From positions 1,240,001 to 1,304,000 of the forward strand of contig NZ_CP069370.1 of the NCBI RefSeq assembly GCF_019623905.1: a stretch of 64,000 bases of DNA, given 5' to 3'. The notes under the pieces were generated by a model that did not search any database, had not been told where the DNA came from, and saw nothing but the letters and a program-made list of their open reading frames with translations. The stretch comes from Neotabrizicola shimadae (GTDB lineage Bacteria; Pseudomonadota; Alphaproteobacteria; Rhodobacterales; Rhodobacteraceae). The first letter of the stretch is position 1; every line of letters starts with the position of its first letter. The position numbers were made by a program, and so were the translations under genes. Shown one piece after another: positions 18,204 to 29,100 of this stretch.

Positions 18204-19133
18204 CTATACGTCGGACCAGCGCGCCCGCATGGCGGCACCCGCCTCGCGCAGGGCACGGCGTCCGGCGTCCAGGCCGGCGTTCCACATCGGGAAGGCGTGG
18301 ATCATGTGGGGCCAGACCTGCATCGTCACAGGCACGTTCGCCGCGCCCGCGCGCCGCGCCAGCCGCACCGAATCGTCCAGCAGGGTCTCGGCCGCACCCA
18401 CCTGGATCATCAGGGGCGGCAACCCCGCCAGGTCGCCGAACAGGGGCGAGATGCGCGGGTCCGCCCTGTCCATGCCCGCGGGCACATAGGCCGCCGCCAG
18501 CTCCTCCAGATAGCCGCGATGGATCAGCGGATCCGCCGCATCGTTCTCCTCGATCGACGCGCCCAACATCGTCAGGTCGGTCCAGGGCGACAGAAGCCAG
18601 GCCATCGCCGGCAGCGCCTCGCCCATGTCGCGCAACCGCATCGCCAGAACCAGCGACAGACCGCCGCCCGCGCTGTCGCCACCCACCACGATCCGCTCCG
18701 CCGCGATCCCCTGACCGCGCAGCCAGTGCCAGGCCGCCACCGCATCGTCCAGCGCGGCCGGGAACGGGTGTTCCGGTGCCAGACGGAACGCCAGCCCCAG
18801 CGTGCGCGCGCCGGCGGCGCGCCCCGCCTCCGTCACCAGCCGCCGGTGACTGTCCAGCCCGCCCGAGCAATAGCCCCCGCCGTGCAGGTACTAGAGCACG
18901 CGGCCCGGATCGCTGCCGGGGGCCAGCGACCATTCCGCCGGCACGCCCCCCGCATCCACCTTCTGAACCGCGATGTCCCCGGCCACCGGCCAGACCGTTC
19001 CAACCGCCGCAATGCGCCTGCGCCGCTCGTCCCATCCCACGGGCCGCGGGGCCGAAGCGAGGATCGCCCGGATCGCGGCAATCTCGTCGAGGTCGCGTGC
19101 TGGGTCCAAGGCATCATCCCCCGAACGGGCCAA
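18204..19133 (-). pseudogene. alpha/beta hydrolase (HSL family) interrupted by an in-frame amber codon
   Basis: One reading frame runs from about 19133 (TTG; a second TTG at 19109 has a better GGGGGA site) to 18204 but is broken by TAG at 18891-18893. The stop lies exactly before YLHGGGY, the oxyanion-hole motif; homologs usually have a hydrophobic residue there (e.g. VLLYLHGGG), so one change TTG to TAG would explain it. Downstream GDSAGGG holds the catalytic serine, DPRISPL the aspartate region, and HMIHAF the histidine. No frameshift or other damage is seen. The next internal start (18836) would lose HGGG, so no active enzyme is expected without read-through. Confidence 0.85.
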
Positions 19134-19260
19134 GGTCGCGGGGATTGCCCCGGTTCCCTCTGCAAACTATCAGGGAAAATTCAGCCGGCGAAGCCGTGTC
19201 AGGCCATCAGAAGCAGCACCGCAATATTGCGGTTCATCTGATTGTCGCTCTTGGGATTTT

Positions 19261-19335
19261 TGGCTCCGGCGGTAGGGATCGAACCTACGACCAATTGATT
19301 AACAGTCAACTGCTCTACCGCTGAGCTACGCCGGA
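19261..19335 (-). tRNA. tRNA-Asn(GUU)
   Basis: 75 nt with encoded CCA. Acceptor TCCGGCG pairs with CGCCGGA, discriminator G. D-loop AGCTCAGCGGTAGAGC, anticodon stem TTGA/TCAA with loop CTGTTAA (anticodon GTT), T-arm GTAGGTTCGATCCCTAC. It reads asparagine codons. Confidence 0.97.
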
Positions 19336-19400
19336 ACACGGGGCGCGTATAGCAACCGATTCCGGCAGGGGCAAGGGGGCGTTGCGAAGAAAACGCGCCG

Positions 19401-20309
19401 TCATCTCCGCCGGAACCGCGTGGCCGGGCCGGGCTCGCCCTCGGCCGCCACAAGGCCGCGTTCCCACAGGTCGATCAGATGCGCCAGCACGTTGCGCTCG
19501 GCCGCGGGCAGCAGGGCAGGGGCCGTGTCGCGGTAAATGCGCCGCGCCAGCGCGCCCGCATCGCCCGGCGTCTCCAGTGCCGCCAGCACCTCCGCCTCGC
19601 GCCCCCGCCGATGCGCGATCAGCGCGGCCAGCCGTCCCGCCGGATCCTCCACCACCGGCCCATGCCCCGGCAGCATCGCCGCCCACCGCCCCCGGGCAAG
19701 CCGCTCCAGCGAGGCCATGTAGGCCGCCATGTCGCCGTCGGGCGGCGAGACCAGCGAACTGGCCCAGCCCATCGCCAGATCCCCGCTGAACAGCACATCC
19801 CCGTAGGCCAGCGCCAGATGCGCCCCCATGTGCCCCGGCGTGTGCAGCGCCACCAGCGACCCGCCCCCCAGGTCCACGCCGTCGCCGTCTTCCAGCACAA
19901 GGTCGGGGCGAAAGCCCGTGTCGCTTCCCTCGCCCCCGGTCAGCCCCGCCGCCGCCAGCCGCGCCATCGTGGCGCTCCGCCCCACGCCGGCCGGGCCGTA
20001 GGCCAGAACCGGCGCCCCCGTCGCCACCGCCAGCGCGGCCGCACCGGCCGAATGGTCCAGATGCGGATGCGTCACCACGATGGCCGCCACCCGCTCGCCC
20101 GGCGCCAGCGCCGCCAGAAGCGCCGCCCGGTGCCCCGCATCCTCGGGGCCTGGGTCGATCACCGCCACCGCACCTTCGCCCACGACATAGCTGTTCGTGC
20201 CCTCAAAGGTCATCGGCCCCGGATTGCGCGCAAGGATCCGCCGCACCCCCGGCGCCACCGCCTCCGGCCTTCCGTAAGGCGGATCGCGGCGATAGGTTGG
20301 CCCCGTCAT
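19401..20309 (-). CDS. MBL-fold metallo-hydrolase (LACTB2/glyoxalase-II-like)
   Basis: 302 aa. NPGPMTFEGTNSYVVG near the start, metal ligands in THPHLDHSAG, HTPGHMGAH and SGDLAMG, and LPGHGPVVEDP, followed by a C-terminal winged-helix-like end (ARRIYRDTAPALLPAAERNVLAHLIDL). This is the LACTB2-like branch. Substrate unknown; some relatives cleave thioesters or RNA. The ATG (20307-20309) overlaps by two bases the ATG of the divergent kinase (20308-20310), so the ribosome site of each lies inside the other gene. Confidence 0.88.
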   Translation of the reverse strand: MTGPTYRRDPPYGRPEAVAPGVRRILARNPGPMTFEGTNSYVVGEGAVAVIDPGPEDAGHRAALLAALAPGERVAAIVVTHPHLDHSAGAAALAVATGAPVLAYGPAGVGRSATMARLAAAGLTGGEGSDTGFRPDLVLEDGDGVDLGGGSLVALHTPGHMGAHLALAYGDVLFSGDLAMGWASSLVSPPDGDMAAYMASLERLARGRWAAMLPGHGPVVEDPAGRLAALIAHRRGREAEVLAALETPGDAGALARRIYRDTAPALLPAAERNVLAHLIDLWERGLVAAEGEPGPATRFRRR

Positions 20310-21621
20310 GACCTTCAAATCCTTTCTGCCCCGCAGCCTCTTCGGCCGCGCCGCCCTTATCCTGGTGGTGCCCATCGTCACGATCCAGCTTGTCGTGTCC
20401 ATGGCCTTCATCCAGCGCCATTTCGAGGCCGTGACCCGGCAGATGACCGATTCCATCGTCGTGGAACTGGCCTATGCGCTCCAGATGGTGGATGACGCGC
20501 CCAGTGCCGAGATCGCGCGCGTGCGGCTGGAACGGATGGGGCCGGGGCTCGACTTCACCGCCTGGCTTCCGTCCGAAACCCCGATGCCCGAGGCCGACCT
20601 GCGCCGCTTCTGGGATCTCTCCGGCCGCGAGGTGATCGACACCCTTCGCGCGGGCCTGCCCGGCGTGCAGGCCGTCGATCTGGAAACCACCCCGCGCGAG
20701 GCGCGGATCTGGATCGACACCCGCTTCGGGCTCCTGGAACTCGTGGCCGACCGGCGCCGCGCCTCGGCCACCAACCCGCACCAGCTCCTTGTCGTGATGC
20801 TGGCAACCTCGCTGGTGATGACGCTGGTGGCCTATGTCTTCCTGCGCAACCAGCTCCGTCCCATCACCCGCCTTGCCACCGCGGCCGAGGCGTTCGGGCG
20901 CGGCCGTCACGTCGACTACCGCCCCTCCGGCGCCACCGAGGTGCGCGCCGCCGGCCATGCCTTCCTTGACATGCGTGCCCGCATCGAACGCCAGATCGAA
21001 ACCCGCACCGCGCTTCTCTCCGGTGTCAGCCACGACCTGCGCACGCCGCTTACCCGGATGCGGCTGGAACTCGCCCTCATGCCCGAAGGCCCGGAAACCG
21101 ATGCGCTGCGCGAGGATGTCGGCCAGATGGAACGCATGGTCGAGGAGTTTCTCACCTTCGCGCGCGGCGATGCGCTGGAAGACCCGCAGGATGTCGAGGT
21201 CAGCGCCCTGGTGCGCAAGCTGGTGGACACCGCCGCGCGCACAAACCAACCCGTGACGGCGGGCGAGGTCGGTCGCGCCCGGGTGCCGCTGCGCGAACAG
21301 GCCATCCAACGCGCGCTGCAAAACCTGGTGGACAATGGCCTGCGCTATGGCAGCCGGGTGCGGGTCGGGGTGGATGTCACGGCAAAGTCCATCCGCTTCG
21401 TGGTCGAGGATGACGGGCCAGGCATCCCGGCGGCGCAGCGGGAAGAGGCGATGAAACCCTTCACCCGGCTCGATGCCGCGCGCGGCCAGAACACGGGCGG
21501 TGGAGTCGGCCTCGGCCTTGCCATCGCCGCCGACATCGCGCGCAGCCATGGCGGCCTTCTGCGGCTTGGCGACAGTGCCGATCTCGGCGGGCTCAAGGCC
21601 GAAATCGTGCTGGCGCGCTGA
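20308..21621 (+). CDS. membrane sensor histidine kinase, EnvZ-like
   Basis: 437 aa. Membrane helix at about 15-35, periplasmic sensor region of some 120 residues, second helix near 160-178, then HAMP (LRNQLRPITRLATAAEAFGRG). The phospho-acceptor is His242 in VSHDLRTPLTRMRL; the N box is QNLVDNGLRYG, G1 EDDGPGIP and G2 GGGVGLGLAI. It would sense an envelope signal and phosphorylate a response regulator, but no regulator gene is adjacent. Its start shares the CATG with the divergent metallo-hydrolase. Confidence 0.92.
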   Translation: MTFKSFLPRSLFGRAALILVVPIVTIQLVVSMAFIQRHFEAVTRQMTDSIVVELAYALQMVDDAPSAEIARVRLERMGPGLDFTAWLPSETPMPEADLRRFWDLSGREVIDTLRAGLPGVQAVDLETTPREARIWIDTRFGLLELVADRRRASATNPHQLLVVMLATSLVMTLVAYVFLRNQLRPITRLATAAEAFGRGRHVDYRPSGATEVRAAGHAFLDMRARIERQIETRTALLSGVSHDLRTPLTRMRLELALMPEGPETDALREDVGQMERMVEEFLTFARGDALEDPQDVEVSALVRKLVDTAARTNQPVTAGEVGRARVPLREQAIQRALQNLVDNGLRYGSRVRVGVDVTAKSIRFVVEDDGPGIPAAQREEAMKPFTRLDAARGQNTGGGVGLGLAIAADIARSHGGLLRLGDSADLGGLKAEIVLAR

Positions 21622-21627
21622 TCCGCC

Positions 21628-22287
21628 TCACTCGGGCTCGGCCGACCGCTTCTCCCACATCGCCTTGAAGGCTGGCCGCGACTGGGCCGCCGCCAGCCAG
21701 CGCGCCACCTCGGGGAACTCCGACAACAGCGTCGGGTGACCCTGGGCATAGCGCACCACCTCGGCGGTGTTCAGGTCGGCCACGGTAAAGCGGTCGCCCA
21801 ACAGCCAGTCGCGCCCCGCCAGGTGGCTGTCCAGCCGCCGCAACGGGCGGCGCAGCTTCTCGGCCAGCACGGCAATCGCCGCCTGTCCCTCAGGCGTCTT
21901 CGCCCCGCCGTCGCGGTAGATGTACAGCATCTCCACCGCATCGCTTTCCACCGATGTCGCGGCATACATCGCCCACTGCTCCATCAGCGCCTGTTCGGCC
22001 TCGCCCATCGGACCCAGGGCACCGCCATACTTGCGCGCCAGATGCAGCGTGATCGCCAGGCTTTCGGTCAGTACCAGCCCGTCGTCCTCGATGGCCGGAA
22101 CCTGGCCTTGCGGGTTCACCTTCAGGAAGGCCGGCGACGCCGTGTTCAGCGGCGCATCCGCCGCCATCGGGTCCTCCAGCCGATAGGACTGGATCACCGG
22201 CACATGCCGGAACTCGGTCCCGGTCTCGGCCATCAGCCACAGCGGCCGCGACGCGCGCGAACGATAGACGCCATAGATGGTCAGCAT
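21628..22287 (-). CDS. glutathione S-transferase family protein
   Basis: 219 aa. The N-terminal thioredoxin-like domain has YGVYRSRASRPLWLMAETG, the cis-Pro region VNPQGQVPAIEDDGLVLTESLAI, and the C-terminal helical domain LLGDRFTVADLNTAEVVRYA. The catalytic residue is probably Ser or Arg in RSRASRP (beta/theta-like type). It likely conjugates or reduces small electrophiles with glutathione in the cytosol. AGGAGG precedes the ATG. It converges on the kinase gene with 6 bp between. Confidence 0.9.
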   Translation of the reverse strand: MLTIYGVYRSRASRPLWLMAETGTEFRHVPVIQSYRLEDPMAADAPLNTASPAFLKVNPQGQVPAIEDDGLVLTESLAITLHLARKYGGALGPMGEAEQALMEQWAMYAATSVESDAVEMLYIYRDGGAKTPEGQAAIAVLAEKLRRPLRRLDSHLAGRDWLLGDRFTVADLNTAEVVRYAQGHPTLLSEFPEVARWLAAAQSRPAFKAMWEKRSAEPE

Positions 22288-22463
22288 GAAAAGCCTCCTG
22301 TCATGGCCAGCGACTCAAGGCCAAAGACTCATTGGACGCGACCCTAACGCCGGGCCCGCGGCAGAGAAAGGGGAGAGGGCAGGCCGCCCGCCGCGCGGGA
22401 TTGCTCCCGACCTCCAGTCAAGTCTAGTCTGCCCCATTCGCTTTCCTCACCCGGATTTTTCCC

Positions 22464-23729
22464 ATGACGATGCACGCCTACAATTCCACCATCCTCTTTG
22501 CCGGTCCGCTCGTCCTCGACCTCTTCGACGGCCTCGTCATCGGGACCGATGGTTTCGTCTATGGCCAGCACGATCTCTTTTCCGGCACGACCGATGGCCA
22601 GCACAACATCTTCATCGCCGGTACTGCGGCCACTTCCACCTGGGCCTTCCTCTTGGGCGATTTCGGTCACGAGATGATCGGCAGCACCATCACGCTCACG
22701 GCAACCGGCGTGGTCCGGGGCTTTGTCGGGGTCGACTATATCGGCGCCGGGCTGGAACTCGGGAATGCCGGTACGATCTCCGGCGACCTCGCCGCCATCC
22801 GCCTCGAGGGCGGCTCCGCCTCTGTCGGCAATCTTCTGGTCAACAGCGGAACGATCATCGGCGGCCAGGCCATCGACGCCTTCGCCTCGACCCTCAGTGC
22901 CACGACCATCATCAACAGCGGCCTGATCCGCGGCACCCTGGGCACGGCGATCAGTCTCGCGGGCACGGACACCGACGACGCCGTGGTCAACAGCGGGCGC
23001 ATCATCGGCCATGTCGAACTGGGCGGGGGTGAAGACTCCTATGACGGGCGCGGCGGCGAGGTCATGGGCACCGTGCGCGGCGGCGACGGGAATGACAGGT
23101 TCCGCCCCGGCGCCGGCGAGGACAGTTTCGACGGCGGCAGCGGCAGCGACCTTCTCGATTTCCGCACCGGCGACGGCGCGGTGGAACTCGCCCTCGACGG
23201 GTCATGGGACTCGACGGGCTGGGCCGAGGGCGACACCTATACCGGATTCGAACGTGTGATCGGCACGACCCAGGCCGACCGCATCGGCGGCAACTCTGCC
23301 GCGAACATCCTGAACGGCGGGGCCGGGGCCGACCAGCTGTTCGGCCAGGCCGGCGCCGACACGCTGATCGGCGGCGGCGGGATCGACATCCTGTCCGGCG
23401 GCGCAGGCAACGACAGCTTCCAGTTCAACCGCCTGGCAGAATGTGGCGACCTGCTCGCGGATTTCTCCTCCGCGGCTGCAGGCAACAATGACCGCTTCCT
23501 GATCTCGGCCGATTTCGGCGGCGGTCTGGCCGCGGGGTCACTCGCCGCCGGGCTGTTCGTCAGCCGCGCCGACAACCTCGCGCAGGATGGCAACGACCGC
23601 TTCATCTTCCGCACGGCGGATCGCACGCTGTGGTTCGATGCCGATGGCACCGGCACGGGCGCCGGCGTCCTCGTGGCATCCCTCCAGGCGGGCGCCACCA
23701 TGACCGCGGCGGACATCGTGATCTTCTGA
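22464..23729 (+). CDS. RTX (haemolysin-type calcium-binding) protein
   Basis: 421 aa, no Sec signal. The first 190 residues contain beta-helix-like repeats (NAGTISGDLAAIRLEGGS; NSGTIIGGQAIDAF; NSGLIRGTLGTAISL; NSGRIIGHVEL). RTX nonapeptides follow at about 200-225 and 270-325 (GGDGNDRF, GGSGSDLLDF, GGAGADQLFG, GGGGIDILSG, GGAGNDSFQF), then a C-terminal region of the type I secretion target kind (DRFIFRTADRTLWFDADGTG). Likely exported by an ABC-type secretion system not encoded here. A repeat copy with a CtrA-type box starts 20 bp after its stop. Confidence 0.88.
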   Translation: MTMHAYNSTILFAGPLVLDLFDGLVIGTDGFVYGQHDLFSGTTDGQHNIFIAGTAATSTWAFLLGDFGHEMIGSTITLTATGVVRGFVGVDYIGAGLELGNAGTISGDLAAIRLEGGSASVGNLLVNSGTIIGGQAIDAFASTLSATTIINSGLIRGTLGTAISLAGTDTDDAVVNSGRIIGHVELGGGEDSYDGRGGEVMGTVRGGDGNDRFRPGAGEDSFDGGSGSDLLDFRTGDGAVELALDGSWDSTGWAEGDTYTGFERVIGTTQADRIGGNSAANILNGGAGADQLFGQAGADTLIGGGGIDILSGGAGNDSFQFNRLAECGDLLADFSSAAAGNNDRFLISADFGGGLAAGSLAAGLFVSRADNLAQDGNDRFIFRTADRTLWFDADGTGTGAGVLVASLQAGATMTAADIVIF

Positions 23730-23749
23730 GCCCCGCCCGCGAAGGGTCT

Positions 23750-23837
23750 GGCTCGGACAAGTGTTAAGTCCAAGTTAAGACACGCGCGCAAGTCCTTGAT
23801 ATTGCTGCGTAGGGCAGAGCGTCCGAGCTCGGACGCC
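23750..23837 (+). repeat. 88-bp intergenic repeat, copy 2
   Basis: Gap-free match to copy 1: GGCTCGGACAA at 23750-23760, TTAAGTCCAAGTTAA at 23764-23778, spacer of 39 bp with GATATT as -10-like hexamer (17 bp after the second TTAA read as a -35), and an 18-bp perfect palindrome at 23819-23836. It fills the gap between the convergent RTX and SYLF genes, so any transcript starting here would run antisense into the SYLF gene. Confidence 0.8.
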
Positions 23838-23855
23838 CCCCTCGGCAGGCCCGGC

Positions 23856-24407
23856 TCAGGGGATGATCCGGGTATACTTCGTCCCGGCAATCGAAGCCCC
23901 GGCCATCAGCCCCTGCTGCCCGAAGACCAGCGCGATCACCGGCTCCGACTGGGTGGTATCCGCCCCGATCGACCCGCCCTGGTCGGGCGTGGCATACCGG
24001 ATGTCCACCCCGGCCACCCATCCATCCGAAGACCGGAAGGCCGCCAGGGCATCCTGGGTCATGAAGAACAGGGCGTGCCCATATTGCTGGGCCCCGATCT
24101 GCAACCCATAGGACGCCTCGGTCGCCGAGTAATAGTCCACCGTGGCCCCGTTGATCCGCAGCGCCCCGCGCCCGTAGGCCCCGCCCACGAAGAACCCCGC
24201 CTCGGTCATCAGCGGCATGTAGAGCACCCCGTAAGCCTTGTCGGTCAGCTCAATCGTGCCCGGATAGCGCCCGTCCAGGAACTGCTTGGTGGCATCCACC
24301 CGCGCGTCGATCTCCGCCGCCCCGTTGCTGTTGACCCCGTTCCCGCAAGCCGCCAGCGCCGTGGTCGCCCCGAATCCGGCCAGCATCATCCGCCGAGACA
24401 TCTGCAT
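23856..24407 (-). CDS. SYLF-domain (YSC84-like) lipoprotein
   Basis: 183 aa. Signal MQMSRRMMLAGFGATTALAAC, lipid attachment at Cys21. The mature protein has SYLF features: LTDKAYGVLYMPLMTEAGFFVGGAYGRGAL, then YYSATEASYGLQIGAQQYGHALFFMTQDAL and VALVFGQQGLMAGASIAGTKYTRI. SYLF domains bind lipids; bacterial members sit in the periplasm. AGGTGAG lies seven bases before the ATG at 24407. hemB lies 126 bp upstream on the same strand. Confidence 0.88.
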   Translation of the reverse strand: MQMSRRMMLAGFGATTALAACGNGVNSNGAAEIDARVDATKQFLDGRYPGTIELTDKAYGVLYMPLMTEAGFFVGGAYGRGALRINGATVDYYSATEASYGLQIGAQQYGHALFFMTQDALAAFRSSDGWVAGVDIRYATPDQGGSIGADTTQSEPVIALVFGQQGLMAGASIAGTKYTRIIP

Positions 24408-24533
24408 CTGCTCACCTCATGCCTGATCCGGTCTCTGCCGGACAAATCGGGGCTTGCCGCCCCTTCAGATCTTCCTAGCCCAAGCGCGGCGTCCTGTCAC
24501 GGGCCGCGCCACCGATGCGCAAGCCCCCGCCGG

Positions 24534-26163
<1,630 letters not shown>

Positions 26164-26166
26164 GCC

Positions 26167-29100
26167 ATGGCCACCGACCGTATCCTTCTTGGCGGCGCTC
26201 CGGAGGGATTCGACGCCCGGCTTCTGGCCCGCGAACTGGCGAAGGGGGCTGCCGTCATCCATGTCGCCCGCGATGACAAGAGGATGGAGGCGATGCGCGC
26301 CGCGCTGGCGGTCATGGCACCCTCTGCGCTGGTCCTCGATTTCCCGGCCTGGGACTGCCTGCCCTATGATCGGATGTCGCCCAATCCGGCCATCGTCGCC
26401 CGCCGCATGGCCACGCTGGCCGCTCTGGCACAGGGCGCGGTGCGGGGCGAATTCATCCTGCTGACCACGCTGTCGGCCGCCACGCAGCGCCTTCCCGCGC
26501 GCGAGGTGTTGCGCGCAGCGTCCTTCAGCGCCGGGGTCGGGCAGCGCGTGGACGAGACGGCGCTGAAGGGCTTCCTCGCCCGCATGGGCTTTCACCCGGT
26601 CGCCACCGTGGCTGAACCCGGCGACTATGCGATCCGTGGCGGCATCATCGACCTCTGGCCGCCAGGCAGCCGCCAGCCAGTGCGGCTGGACCTCTTCGGC
26701 GACACGTTGGACGGCATCCGTCGCTTCGATGCCGAGACGCAGCGCACGACCGAAAAGCTTTCCGCCATCGACCTTTCGCCCATGTCAGAGGTGATCCTGG
26801 ACGAGGCCGGCATCACCCGGTTCCGCCAGAACTATCGCGTGGAGTTTGGCGCCGCGGGTACCTCCGATCCGCTGTACGAGGCCGTCAGCGCCGGGCGCAA
26901 GCATCAGGGCATGGAACACTGGCTGCCGTTCTTCCATGATCGGCTTGAAACGCTGTTCGATTACCTGCCCGACGCCTCGGTCATGCTGGACGACCAGATC
27001 GACGCCGCCCGCCTGTCGCGGTGGGAGGGGATCGCCGACAGTTATGACTCGCGCATCGAGGCGATGACCCAGAAGGGCCGCATCGACACGGTGTACAAGC
27101 CGGTGGCGCCGGGCCTTCTGTACCTGGACGATGCCGGCTGGGATGCGGCTGTGTCGGGGCACCGGGTGATCCGCCTGTCTTCGCTGCCCCAATCTCCCGG
27201 CCCCGGCGTGCTGGATGCCGGCGGGCGGATCGGGCGCAGTTTCGCGCCGGAGCGTCAGCAGGAAAAGGTCAGCCTTTTCGGTGCGCTGGCGGCCCATGTT
27301 CGTGAACTGCTGGAAGACCGCCACGTGGTCATCGCCTCTTGGTCCGAAGGCGCTCGGGAACGGCTGAAGGGGCTGCTGGACGATCAGGGCCTGGCGGCCA
27401 CGAAACTGGTCAAGGATTTCCGCGATGTGCCCGAAATCGGGCGCGGCGGGCTGTATCTGATGGTCTGGGCGCTGGAGGCGGGCTTCACCGCGCCCGGCCT
27501 TGCCGTCATCTCTGAACAGGACGTTCTGGGCGACCGTCTGGTTGGCCGCCCCAAGCGCCGCCGCAAGGCCGAGAACTTCCTGCGCGAGGCCGACGCCCTG
27601 ACGCCTGGCGATCTGGTGGTGCATGTCGAACATGGCGTCGGCCGCTACCTGGGGCTGGAGACCATCACCGCCCTTGGCGCGCCGCATGAATGCCTGGCGC
27701 TGGAATATGCTGAAAGCGCAAAGCTTTACCTGCCAGTCGAGAACATCGAACTGCTCAGCCGCTATGGCCATGAAGAGGGGCTCCTGGACCGCCTGGGCGG
27801 CGGGGCGTGGCAGGCCAAGAAGGCCAAGCTCAAGGAACGAATCCGCGAGATCGCCGACCGTCTGATGCGCGTTGCGGCCGAACGCCTTCTGCGCCAGGCC
27901 CCGGTTCTGGAACCGCCCCACCAGATGTGGGAGGCCTTCTGCGCCCGATTCCCCTGGCCAGAAACCGACGACCAGCTTTCGGCCATCTCGGACGTCATCA
28001 CCGATTTCGAGGCCGGCCGCCCGATGGACCGGCTCATCGTGGGCGACGTGGGCTTCGGCAAGACCGAAGTGGCGATGCGCGCCGCCTTCGTGGCGGCGCT
28101 GTCGGGGATGCAGGTGGCGGTGGTCTGCCCTACCACGCTGCTGGCCCGCCAGCATTACCGCAGCTTCGCCGACCGTTTCCGCGGCTTCCCGGTCAACGTC
28201 CGGCAACTGTCGCGCTTCGTCGGCCAGAAAGAGGCGAACGAAACGCGCGCCGGCCTGGCCGAAGGCACGGTGGACATCTGCATCGGCACCCATGCGATCC
28301 TTGCCAAGGGCGTGAGCTTCCGCAACCTCGGCCTCTTGATCGTTGACGAGGAACAGCATTTCGGCGTCGGCCACAAGGAACGGCTGAAGGAAATGCGGTC
28401 GGAAGTCCATGTGCTGACCCTCACCGCCACGCCGATCCCGCGCACCCTGCAGCTATCCCTCACCGGCGTTCGCGACCTGTCGATCATCGCCACCCCGCCG
28501 GTGGATCGGCTTGCAATACGAACATATGTTTCGGAATTCGACTCCGTCACCCTGCGCGAGGCGCTGTTGCGCGAACGCTACCGCGGCGGGCAGTCCTTCT
28601 TTGTCGTGCCCCGCATCGCCGACCTGCCCGAGATCGAGGATTTCCTGAAGTCCCAGGTGCCCGAAGTCAGCTATGTCATCGCGCATGGTCAGATGCCCGC
28701 GGGCGAGCTGGACGAGAAGATGAACGCCTTCTACGACGGCAAGTTCGACGTGCTTCTGTCCACCACCATCGTCGAATCCGGTCTGGATATCCCCACCGCC
28801 AACACCATGATCGTTCACCGCGCCGATATGTTCGGGCTGGGTCAGCTGTACCAGATCCGCGGCCGCGTCGGCCGGTCCAAGACGCGGGCCTACTGCTACC
28901 TGACGACAAAGCCCCGCATGGCGCTGACCCCGCAGGCCACCAAGCGCCTGCGCCTTCTGGGCAGCCTCGATTCGCTTGGCGCGGGCTTCAACCTGGCCTC
29001 CCACGACCTGGACCTGCGCGGCGCGGGCAACCTTCTGGGCGAGGAACAGTCGGGCCACATCAAGGAAGTGGGCTACGAGCTTTACCAGCAGATGCTGGAG

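Noticed and set aside
18891-18893. Amber codon as programmed recoding (e.g. pyrrolysine)
   Set aside because: No sign of pyl genes, and the position is not conserved as special in the family; a point mutation or error is simpler.
18095-19335. Genomic island between tRNA-Ser and tRNA-Asn
   Set aside because: Only one hydrolase pseudogene lies between; no integrase, no duplicated tRNA 3' end, no change in base composition.
20308-21621. Complete two-component operon
   Set aside because: No response regulator lies beside the kinase; neighbours are a metallo-hydrolase and a GST.
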